Below, piece by piece: positions 25,601 through 37,300 of a stretch of 64,000 nt of DNA; the first letter of the stretch is position 1, and every line of letters starts with the position of its first letter. A program made the position numbers and the translations under genes. Source of the stretch: Pyrenopolyporus hunteri. Taxonomy: Eukaryota > Ascomycota > Sordariomycetes > Xylariales > Hypoxylaceae. Below the pieces are notes generated by a model. It saw only the letters and a program-made list of their open reading frames with translations, was not told the DNA's origin and did not search any database. The stretch lies in NCBI GenBank assembly GCA_902806595.1, contig CADCXC010000014.1:558001-622000 (forward strand), given 5' to 3'.

Positions 25601-26350
25601 GGAAGACTCTCAGCCACCCTCCGAGCTTGTGATTTTCAGTTAAGATATTGAGTACCTGTGTAGTAAGCTACTATGCACTTCCTCGTCGTCTCTCCCACCT
25701 CCTTTTGAACTACTATTTGGAATATGTAATAAAAGTTTCAACAATGGCTAAGCTTCCTTCCCACCATGCATATAGCATTAATAGACAATGTCTTAATCCC
25801 AGACCCTTTCATACGCCCCGCTTGCAACAGTTTTCAACATTGCCGTCCGCTCCAGGTAAAAATCATTGTTTCTCGAGACGCCTATAAGATTAAAAGGCAC
25901 TAATGGGGGGTATTGTCGACCTGCGTGCCGATTGAGACTTCGTCTCCGGCGGAAGAATCAAGTGAAAGACGAACAGTAATCCGGACCGTCTCTACTCCTC
26001 CTACTCTCCTCCTTCAGTACACTCCCCTTTCCGCACCGGGGTATCAGTTATATTGCCAATCCAAGCCCGACGCATTAGCCATGGTCATTATATTAGTAAA
26101 AGAAATTGATTTGAGTACACCGCGTAGGCAAGTGTCGCTTGCCCGTAGATCCTACTCTCCCGAGTGTAAATGCAAATGCTGAGAGCCTAACAACTCGACG
26201 AATTATGAGGGAATATTGGTACATAGGACCCCGCTTGGATGGAGTCGGTTGTAAAAGTTCTTCTCCGCGAATATCGGCTCTCCCGGGCCCCTCGGGGTTA
26301 CGGGAGTTGCTGACCTATTCGAGGTAAGGTCAGATTGCTGTGGAGATGAT
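22685..26350. other. 3.7-kb intergenic, no gene recognised
   Basis: Separates the 5' end of the copper ATPase from the 3' end of the homeobox gene. The frame at 22854-23231 has no ATG at its start and no domain. A GAGCAAA site at 23840-23846 (reverse TTTGCTC, the core of yeast Mac1 copper elements) lies 1.16 kb upstream of the ATPase start and may be chance. The 24840-24890 stretch is purine-rich. Confidence 0.5.
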
Positions 26351-28376
26351 TCATTTTTCCAGATGGGTCGTGTAATCCTGAGGTGTCATGTTCTGAGTGA
26401 ATTGGATCAGCTTGGACCTGGGTTGATTTGGAGAAGGCTTAGACGAGTTGACGGATTCGTTGGCGTCCCAATCAAATTGCGTGTTGCCTATGGGATTGTG
26501 GGCGAACGCGTTTTGCTCTTGAATACAATTCATCATATTCGGGTACAACGGCGTCGATGGGAGGCTTTCCTCGCTCGACTCGGTGAAGATGGGCACGCTG
26601 TGCATTCCGAGATCGTGAAACTCGGCCTCCAAGGAAGGTGTAAAAATTGGCTGGTCAGCAGGATAGTTTATTACCTGACTTAACATGTTGCTAGGATAGT
26701 TGTGGTTGCCAAGCTGAGCCAACATGCCTGGAGTGTCTGGCGGAGTCTTGAGGTTAGACTCGACGTTAAAGTCTGACATAGAACTGACAGACAAGTTACC
26801 ACCTAGGAAGAAGGAGTCGTCGGAGCATAACGAAGACATCGTGGCTTCCCGAATACCCTGCTTCTCGACTATGGCGGGCGTCATTGGAGTTGGGGGAGTT
26901 ACTCCAGAGAACGCCCCTGAGACAGGTATTACCGGAGACCGATTTTGATAATGTAGCATCAAGTTCTCTGGATTGCGGTTGTTAAAGAACATAGGCGATC
27001 GCGGCACTGAACCGGACTTCTGAACTCTTCCGTGATTGCTAGCGGTCGAAACAATCCGCCGTATTGCTGAGCCGGGGACTGAGGAGTCTAGTCCACCCTT
27101 AGACCCGGAGCCCATGTTGAACGAGCGGCTTCTCAGCGAAGCGGTCTGAAGAGATGCCGGCCGCGGGATGTTTCGACGAGAAGCGATATTCGCGGGGGGA
27201 GGGGGCGATTTGAAAGAGTCTGATGGGGTCGCTATTCCCTGGCGCACCAACGCCGTCCCTCGCCCTTCACCGGCAGGCGTGCTAGCATTTTGGCCGTGGC
27301 CCTGGATGGGTCCCACGCCATTTCCAGCATACCCGGGAGTGTCGAAAGTCGGCTGGGAGTGAGTAAACGGTGTTACGGCCGCAGTCGAGAAGCCAGATTC
27401 CCCGACCGGGTACTGGCAGCTGGGGTCTTCCCCGGTCGTACCCTGCTCATTAGGCGAGGGTAGCCCGTTAGCAGAGCTCATCTGGTGCTCTCCTCGGGGG
27501 GAAAACTCGGTATTACACGGGCCTAATACCAATAGGGGGTTGGCGGGTGCGTAGTCTTGGTGGGCTGCACGAGTAAAATCGGTGACGTCCGTGGGCGGAT
27601 AATCGAATGACAACGGGGACTGAAAGTTAACGGAGTGGCCGTCCTGAGAGTTGCTAGGAAGGTCCTGCACCGAATGCGAATCCGAAGTATCAGAGTCGGC
27701 TGAGCCATCGTCAAGGTCCTCGTTATCGAAGGCGTCATCGGTAGTGGCCTGATCGGCTGAGCCGATGCTGGGGAAGAGAGCAGATGAAGGTTGAGCACGC
27801 TGGGGCGCGCTCTCGCCCGTTTGATCCGAAGATTCGCTCCTGGGGCTTACGCCTGGCGAGTCTGCCTCGGAGCTAGCCTTCTCCTTTGCTCTTCGCTCCT
27901 CATATTCCCGCTGCTTCCTCTCTTGCTTCGCCTTAGCGCGCCGATTCTGGAACCAGTTCTGCCAGCACGAGTTAGCATTGACAACCAGGAGGTGATGATG
28001 TGTAACCAAATACATTAATTCGAGGTCGCTCTAGACCGAGGCTGTCGGCGAGCTGCGCCTTGATGGAGCTGGATGGTTTAGGGTTGGCTTTGAACACCTT
28101 CTCCAGTTTCTCAACTTCTTCCTTGGACAGCCGCGGCTTGGATTCCGCCTTGGGGTCGGCTAATACATTGCGGTCAGCCATGAGGTGGCTGCGAGGCTGC
28201 TGATAGCCAAACATATACTGAAAACCGGGAAAGCTGGCGTGAACAGGATATGGGTTCTCATGGTACGGCATGTCGTTGACTTGGAAGTTATAGACCGGGG
28301 GGTAGCCCGGCTGAGCGTGGAAATGCATGTTCATGTCTGTTCTGGGTAATGACCGTGGTGGTAAGGGATTAAACAT
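26351..28376 (-). CDS. homeodomain transcription factor
   Basis: Two exons (28376-28014 and 27958-26351, 55-bp intron) give 656 residues. The homeodomain spans about 80-136: KPRLSKEEVEKLEKVFKANP opens it and RINNWFQNRRAKAKQ is recognition helix 3. The intron falls just before WFQNRR. A basic, charged tail (RKQREYEERRAKEK) follows, then about 500 residues rich in Ser, Pro, Asn and Gln, as in fungal regulators. The NNWFQNRRAK form resembles the ascomycete Htf1/MoHox class, which controls conidiation in several moulds, but I do not assign orthology. The frame is open upstream of 28376 without an ATG; 28334 and 28328 are alternative starts, and 28334 has a better context (gacATGaac). The intron donor GTATTT is weak, yet the joined helix is exact. 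Confidence 0.9.
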
Positions 28377-31300
28377 ATGAAACCTGTTCGGCGCTGGTAG
28401 ACAGATGAGATTTGATATCGGATTTAGTGTCGAGTCTAATACTGTTGGTGAAGTAACGAAATTCGAGGTATTAGACGTAAGGCTGCTGTTCCGCAAAATG
28501 CAAATAATGAGACATATAGATATATATACTGTAAGGCTTTGCCGGGCGCCTGATTCTTCTGCTGTAAGGAATGACTGAGGGTTAGAGATCTGGACAGAGC
28601 GGTCCAAGAGATTTGTTGAAGAACGAACGTGGTGGTGAACCGAACTGAGCTGAACCCAAGCACGACGGACAACGGACAACGACTACGACTTGGGGACGAC
28701 GGGGCGGAGGCGGTATAAGAGCGAACAAGAGGCCAAATGGTAGAAATATTGTAACCAAGTCAGAGTGAGACAGAGCTCACATTGGAACCCCCCGAATTCT
28801 CTCGAGGCCAGAGACAAGGCAGGGTCAGGATGGAACAAAAAACAATACAGGAGAGCTAGAGAGCGGGAAGGGAGGAGGAGGGGGGTGGGCGTGTAGTGAA
28901 GTAGTTGTAGTAGTAGGTCCAGTGGGTCTTCCTAGAACCTTGCACGACCAGCGAACCGGGAGGTGATCAGGTACTTCCGCGGTACCACCACGAAATTGGG
29001 TGGAGGTTGAGCGAGGATTCGACGAAAGGCGGGTGACACTGGTCGCCGACAGGGTACACATGGTACCTGAATGTACATCTGCGTGCCTCCCTGGTGCTTC
29101 CCTGGTGCCTCCCTGGTACCTATCTAGGGTAGTCACAACCCACCTTACCTCGAAATTTGATGTTTATTCATCAGATCTGGGAGTCCGGTGTCTACCCGAA
29201 CCGCAGGCGCGGAGCCTTTTAGGATGTATTATGAACAGGGTACATAGTAGTAATAGACAGAGACCTGGCTCAAGCGCTGACTTGGCCGGCGGGTCTAGGC
29301 GGGCTGGGGCCAAACCCGTCGAGGCCATAACACCACTACCAGCTCATACGTACCTTCTCAAGCGGCTTTTATTTTTATTTTTGTTTATTTTTTCTTTATT
29401 CCACAGCAGTCGAACCCCCAGGGGGTGAGGCCCCTTGGGGAGGCGCCAGCGAAGAGAGAATGGTGGACGGGGGCTGGGTAAGAGAGGGGGGCCACACAGC
29501 TTTGCGCATACTTTAGGTAGGTATGTGTTTAGCTGGCTCACTCGCTGCGCGTCACTGGGACCAATGGGGAAGAAGCAGTCGGCACGAATTGCATTCGCCC
29601 ATCTACGGGTACCTTCATATCTACATCAAATACGCGTAGCCCATGATACGTCCACGCAAGGTAGGCAGAAAGCAGGCCAGGACGACGGTTCCCTCACCGA
29701 CCAGAGTCCTCTCAGCTATGCGGTCCCTACCTAGGCCAGTGTAAGAGTGAGGTAGGCAGTGTGCGTGTATGTGTGTGTGCGCGTGTGTGTATGGTGGGAG
29801 AGTTGACCAGTAAACACCCGCTCTTCGTCAGATGTCCACGGTACGATGTGTCGCACGCATCTTGGGTATGTATGCGATGTACCAATACGGCTGCTGGAAT
29901 TATTTCAAGATTCCGCCACACTGCCTAAGATGAGCCCGGACAGGCTGGCCCCCCTTGTCTTGGCTTCCCTGTCCTTATGGCGCCTTGACTGGGAACATCC
30001 AGGGACTAAGGACCTGTCGGGTGTCAAGACGAAAGAGATAGGCGTTATGTGTGAGAAGCCCTGAATAAGGAAAATTCAAACTCTCGGGCCTTGCCTCGAA
30101 ATGCGGGGAGAAAGAGACTAAAGCAAGGTACGAAACTCTGAGTCTGAGAGAGAAACCCTTTTGCCCTTTTTTTTTTTTCAGATGGCAAGCAATCATTGGA
30201 AAGCAGACCACACAGGGAGTGTTGAGGAAGAAAGGGATGGTGAATTTAGTTGCATGAGAATCCCAAAAGGGGCAGAGGGCTGCTTGTTGGCTGAGCCAGG
30301 CCACTGGCTCTTTCGCTCTATGTCTCTTTTTTTTCTTGTGTTTTTTCTTTTCAACACTTAGCGGGATTTAGACAGTGCGACTTATTATCGGGACGTTACC
30401 ATACCCCAGCAGCCTGTCCAGCCCTGCACATATAAGTGTCATGTGAGATGTATTTTGTGTAGGGTCAATTCTCTCGTAGGAACCGCTTTTCGTTGATTAT
30501 GATGATGATTAAGATTACGATGACAAGGCTAGAGAATGACAAGTTTAGAAATAACGTCTGATCAACCTTCGTTCTCTACGTCATCAGAGATGGAGGGTTC
30601 TTTCAGGGGTTTATAAAACGTGGTTGCGGGCTTATAGCCGCTAATTACTAACACACAGTCAGATATTAGGTAGGTATGTACGGGGGAGCACAATCAATTG
30701 TGTGCCTGAGGTAAGTAGTGAGGGGTACCTATTATAGTTAGCATGAAGGGAGTTAGTAAGGGAATAAGAGGTAGGACATGAATTTTTTTTTCCCATTCGA
30801 TGTCCTGCAACACAAGCCTCGGTCCGCTATGGCTTCGAAGATACGCTTTGACCACCCAGGAACGAGGCGATAGCACTTATTGAAGAAACCCCAGAAGAGA
30901 CCATTAACATTAGACACCCGACCTAGGCAAACAGGTATGTACTTGAAGGCGAGATAAATTTCAGCCGACTTCAGATGTCTTAGACTTTTGGTTATTTGGT
31001 AATTTACTTAGGAGACAAGTTTAATGCCGAGCGCTTTATGCCGCACAGAAGAAGCAGCAAAAGAAGAAAAAGAAGAAGCTCAAGTTATTGCCATCATCAG
31101 CTTAGTAGAAAGTATAACACCCCACAGTGCCTTGTTTCTTGAGTAACGAACTTGAAGACTTAGGGAAAGCCGACGATATTTCGAGGGTGTAAAAAAAGAT
31201 GTAGGTTAGGATAGACGTAAGCGCTTAATTCTCAAGACTGACAAAGCACTTACACGCAAGAACTATAGGTGGTAAGGTGGTAGGTAGTGAGTAAGGTAGT

Positions 31301-34300
31301 AGCATGTCATCTCACACACGCTCGTCATATTTCAACAGTTCCTGGATGTGCTCACCTTACTGTGGAGTCTTGCCCGGATTTGCTCAAGTCTCCTGAGAGC
31401 TCACAGGCCTCTGGTCTAAAAAGGAAATCTCTTGAGTCAAGCTCCAAATAAGCCTTTCCCAAAAGAGCTGCATGGCCCCACCCACCCAAGCTTATAATCG
31501 CAAGGTACCTACAGAATGGAACATCCTTGATCAGTGATGGACAACATGGTATCCCCGGATCTAGATACTTAGGTACTTGCCTTGACAAGCGGCCCTTCAC
31601 AACTTTGTATGCAGCAATTTTTTCTTCCTCCCTCTTTTTTCCCTTTCGCTTACTCCAATCGATCCGCGCTTCATAACTCGACTCCACGGGGCCCTCCCAC
31701 CCATCAGGTTATCCATCAGCCTCGGGGCTTATTACTTCACTCACCGAGCTAAACGCGGACATATTCGGAAATCTGGTCGAACTGATGATCTTTTTAAGCC
31801 CAAGGATGGCGCCAGCCCTTTTCACTTGATCATATTCTTTGCCTCGAGTCGTCTTTCAGTATCGCCTTTCAAAGTTCCATGTAAGAATCCGGAATGGGTG
31901 GGAATGAGAGAAGCGAGGCGATTTAGCCGTGCATCTCGACACTCTCCCAGCGCTGTTAGATAGGTAGATTTGTGAGGTTAACGCCTAAGACGACTTCGAC
32001 CTAGCGGTAATTTCATAGGTTAGGTATCTACGACTTGGAGTTACCCTGGGCGGATGGACACCGGCAGCAGTCTACGCCAGTCTCGCTCTCAATTGATAAC
32101 ATGTTTACTGCTAAAAACTCCACCTCTTCTTTTCCTACGTACTAATCAAGCCCTCCGGCCGCATTCGGCCTCCTCATTTCGAAGAGGTCACTAGCCGGGT
32201 CTCTCTCTACTGCACCCTAATCATGCACGTCTAGCATCGGCGCAACTGTCATCGTGTCGATGCCCGCGTTCCCGCGCGACGAAAAAGAAAGGGGGCCAGC
32301 GTTTAACAAGTCCCTGACTAAATATCGTAGGCAGCCGATGATAGGGCGCCCAATCCCACCCATAATGCAGAGTGATCCAGCCTAGCGAAGAGCAGGTTTC
32401 GCTCACATGAGAACTCACTTCGCCTTCCGGCTTACCGGGCATGGCTTCTCAGGTGCATAGTAGCTTACCTATTCCCGCTCTAAAAGTAGAGGTTTGACAC
32501 CTCGCATGTACCGGAGTTGCATTACCTCCAGACTAGACCTTACCCTGAGGAGTTCGCGATTATCACCTGTGCCTACCCGCTTCCCGCGATGTATAAGTAG
32601 AAGCCGAAGCTGGATGGCATGTGATGATTGGATCCTGACCAAAAAAATGCGCCCCTCAGATTCTCGCGAGGGCGTCTAGGCACTACCTACCTACCTAACC
32701 TACCCAGTCTGTGTGTATGCACTCTACTTACACAGTATGGAGATGTTCGCCCTCTATCGTATACATACACTACAAGGCCCAGCAGCTCGGTACCGATGGG
32801 AGATGGCAGTTTATGGCGTGATAAGCGGGATGAAAAATATCCTATAGTTCAGCTTAGAACTGATCTGCTGAAATTTTTTCCCTCTTTTCTCCGCCCTAGT
32901 GTCTCCCGTCATGGTCTCTTCCCACTGCTATTCCTGTTCCCGGCTAACAAGCGCCGGCGGACGCAGAACGGATCGAGTTATGCGTATTATACCTTGCCCT
33001 TTGGGGGAACGATAACGGATAAGTACCGATATATCCATCTAGGTAACTTTTGACAATTTTAAAATTCCGTGTTATCTGCTTCTTTTTCTTCTCTTAAATT
33101 GAACGCCGAAACCCCTTTTTTTGTTATTTGAATTATACAGCGGCGGCTACCAGAAATCAGCAATGATGTCGCAATAGCATTCTCCTTTTACCGCGTAGGG
33201 TCACACACCGTTGATTTTCTTAAGATGTGCATTATAGGGGTGCAGGCCGGCTGGTTGGTACCACCAGGGCCAGGGAAGAGAGGGGGGAAAGAGTGGGGAT
33301 GCATATGTGCTGGAAATTTGGGGTTTAACTTTTACCGGGGTCGCATTAGTTCCCATATACTTTTGCGATGTACCTGTTTACAGAGATGTACGTACAGACT
33401 GCGGTAAGCGAAAATCGCCAAGCTGAGCCAGAAAGCTGGGACTCCAGTCCTGGTCCGGCTGGACTCTCCATAAATCGTAAAAGAGACTGGAAGTCGAAAG
33501 GGTGCGAAGGTTGGCCATTCGATGTTGTTAAGACGAAGTCCTCGCATAGGTAGCAACCACTCAGGTTGGTATTGTATTATACATGCCTCCGCATAGATAG
33601 GTACCTACCTACATAGGTACCTTACTACCTCCTGGGAGGCATAGGTACCGTAGAGTACGTGTATGTGCTGCAGGATTGCATCAACGAGCAGCCAAGAGGC
33701 AGGAAGGGCAGATAGAATAGGCAAGTTTCAACCAACCTTCCCGATAGGTCCTTGCCTTGCCTTAGCTACCAGGCAGAGGCTACATGTACAAATCGGTTCT
33801 CCTCTCGCTTGTGTCCATTCCCTTCTCCATACTCGTACTAGTCTATAGCAGAAAAGAAAAGGAAAAAAGAAAACAAGTTCATACTCCAAACTATTTCCCC
33901 ATCGCGAGCCGAGGCCGTCCTTCATCCGCTGCCATGGAAAACTAAACCACCCTACTGCTTAACCACCTACCTAACCTAACCTAACCTAGATCACTTATTC
34001 GGGTCCCGCGTAGGTGATACGATTCCAAGTCCGCACCCCCTCCAAGGAAATGATCACCTACTAGCCCAGAAGTTCGGATAACCTTCTTCCTAGATGTGGG
34101 ACGAGGTCCCTGATTCCTTCATTCCCTGCCGCTACCTACCCATCCATTATCTGGCTGGCTCAAGCTACGGGTTACAATACTGCGTACACGCAGCACAGCA
34201 GTCAGTAAGTGGACGAAGATGTCGGATGAATGCATCGGGCATATCGGTGCTTCTCCCTCGGATTAGACCTGAGTACGTGGTATCTCGCCTCCTACGACAT

Positions 34301-37300
34301 CATGACATACACATATGGTGCGCTGGAGGTAGCCTCACCTGTGCGAGATGTCACCTACCTTTACTTACGGTAGACGCAGCGCGCGGGATGGGGCCCCCAG
34401 TCGATGCAGCTGTACGCCGGTGCAAACCTCCGCCCAGTTCTAACATCGCCGACTTGCCTCTCCAACAGCCAGGTCTTGTACCCAGGTAGGAAATCGACAG
34501 CTCCAACCCAACCACGGCGCGTTCAGAGGGCGATGCCAGCCCGCTGCTGACTCAATCGCTCTGGGCTTTCTGTCATCTTGCTTCAGTTCGCACAGGTCCG
34601 TCAGCATCGCCTCCGCTGTCCAATCAACGCTTAGACCCCATCCACCCTTAACTATTGTTGAGCTTGGGTGGCTCCGTTAGCAACAGTATCGTGCAGACGC
34701 CTTACATTACGGCCCTGCAGCATCAAATCCTCTTATCGTGAATCCATCCCCTCCCCCTTCGATTACGCGTAGAACCGCGCCCAAGGCTCGGCGTATTTGC
34801 CATCTGGCGAGCTGCCGGTTGCTGTAACTTCCGTATTTACATACGTACGCAGTACAGCACGACAAACCTGTTGCCCAATTCTGGCGAGTTTGACCCTGGC
34901 TCTACGCAGCTAAGGTTGGTTTGGCCGAGATACAATGTACATTTACTTACTCAGGTATCCAATCTCGCCTATCATTGGTCCAGTCAGGCGTCTTGGCGAG
35001 TTCGTAAAATATAATTGGATAACGTACGGCCTTGCTACGGTAGGACTTCAGCAATTAGAGGGGGGGAAATCCCCCAATTGACCTTTTTCGGGGGGGCGGA
35101 CGGCGCATTCGGCTAATTTTTCTAGCTCTCGACTCCCCCTGCACCGCGCAACAACCATGCTAACAGGGCTCTAATCCCCTATGACAATCCGCACCCCTAT
35201 CACTACTACAGCGCGTCGTCGGTGTCGAGCAGATGCTGTAACGGGAGCTTAAAGACCAAAGCCCTCTTAGATATAGCCATGGGCAGTTGCTAAATGCTAC
35301 GCTGCTCCTCGCGTGTTGAGCACGTTGCTACCAGGGACCCCCTTCCCCGGTTCTCCAGGCCCCCGTTGCCTACCTCTTAACTAATTTATCATGTCAATCT
35401 AGCAAGAAAGGGGTCTGGCCAGCTCTAGAGTCTGGCGGCGCCGCGGCGGCAGTCGTTCCCGCCGAAAAGTCCGGCCAGACCAGCGTTTCGTCTTCGCTAC
35501 GTTGGGCCCCGTAGTCTTGAGACGACGAAGTCGATTCGAAGACTATTATCGTTCCTTTATCTTCAAAGAATAGATGGGCTCTCGTCCGAGACATGGGTGA
35601 TTAGGTGCACGAATGGTATACGGGACATCTCGGTTGCATTTCAATCTTATTTCTCTTAGGTGTAACCGCAGACGCCATTTTGGCTTCTCGAACAATTAAA
35701 GTACGGGACATATTTCGTCCCTCCGAGAAGACCTCCGTGGCAAAAGCGTTCATTTGGCTTCTCGGCCCCTTAATGTTCCCCTACTCGGCAGTGCAAACCC
35801 GTCTTCGGTTGCGGCGATGGTCTCTCTTCTTCTAGCTATCCCCCACCCCTTACGTTCAGCAATCTTGTCGCCGTGCTCGGAAAAAGAGCTTTCCGTTAGT
35901 GGCAACGGATTTCGTAGTCTTTTTAGGACGCTCGTCCGTAACTTTCAGCGAGATTTCGAGCAATGGCGAAGTCTAGCAACAAACCAATCGACTTCCGTGG
36001 CTTGTTCTCGGCCGTTTACCCTCAAATCGAGACCACTCGCCCGAGCGCATCCGTTTTGGATTATGGCTGGCGATGCGTTCCGATGCGGCGGCACCGCCGC
36101 CACTAGTTATCATCGTCAGTCACAGTAGGGTTCGTTCAATTGCCTCTAGCGGCGCGGAAGACGATTCCTAGTAGCGATCCAGCAGTGGTGTTGTGGAGGA
36201 TCACTGGCGCTTCTGCACGCAACGCTAATACGTATTCTGTGATTAACTACAGGGGTTATGGGGTCACAGCGGTATTACGATCATATCCTGGCCCCGGCGG
36301 CCACGTGGAATCTGACTTTGATGACAAGAGATCCCCTGGGACTTGAGCGGAATGGCTTGCGTCCCATTCGAAGTACCTCCAAGTACCCGACCAGGGGAAT
36401 GGCAAAGTCGGGAAATCTCTGGGCTCATTTTACTTATCCCACTATCACGGCCGTAAGCCAAGGCTCTTGCAGACGCTTCATTAAGGCCCCTTCACCATTC
36501 CGAATCATCGTGAAGAGGCTGTGCGATGAAAACACGGCTCACCCGTTGTCTTCTCTCGATACGCGCTCTACAGTAGAGCAACCATTTCGCCCATACTCTG
36601 CAAAATACGGCAGCGTGGGGGCTCTTATGTAGGCGGCGCAACGCCTGTCTCAAGGCGCGGCGATATTCCGCTCCGTTTAAGGGCATTTGTTGATGTTCGA
36701 GCTGAAGTCGTGCGAGTTGAGAAATTACCAAGCCACCACCACCAGTCGATATCATAGCTCAGCTCCGCTTTAGCCGCCTACATCAAAAACTGTGGGATTT
36801 TCTTACCTGGCGGGCCCCGAGTGCACGAGGCCGCAGCAATCGCACGTAGTAGACTCGTTGTTGCGATCACCTCCAAGCGTCGCTGAATTATGGTACGTGC
36901 CGATCTCTCTCATCTCGACCACATCTGCGCAGCCCGTACGGCTTTTGGCGGTGTGCGCGTACATTCACATTTGTGTACGCTATGCATCTACGCAGGAAAG
37001 CTGAGAGCCTCTTATGTATTCGTTACCTACAAACTCTTGAGATGACGAATCGATCACCATCAACCAATCCGAAAGCGGGAGCTAGTGAGCTGCTTTGGTT
37101 GTTTCAGGCAACAGACCAGCTTCTGGCCGTTTGATATGACGATTGATCTGGGGCCTAACGACGCCTTGCCCGTTCCCCGGGAAGCGCGATGCTTACTACG
37201 TATTAGTTGGTTCACGTAGGCTCGAAATGAAGCAGCCGTCAAAGCCTCACGATTAAGGTCTGCGCCCACCAACTTGCGCCGGTTTGGTAAGATACCATCT

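Noticed and set aside
28377..28679. N-terminal extension of the homeodomain protein
   Set aside because: The frame is open but its only upstream start is TTG; the first ATG is at 28376.
33970..33988. Interstitial telomere repeat
   Set aside because: The unit is CCTAA, not CCCTAA, with only about three to four copies.
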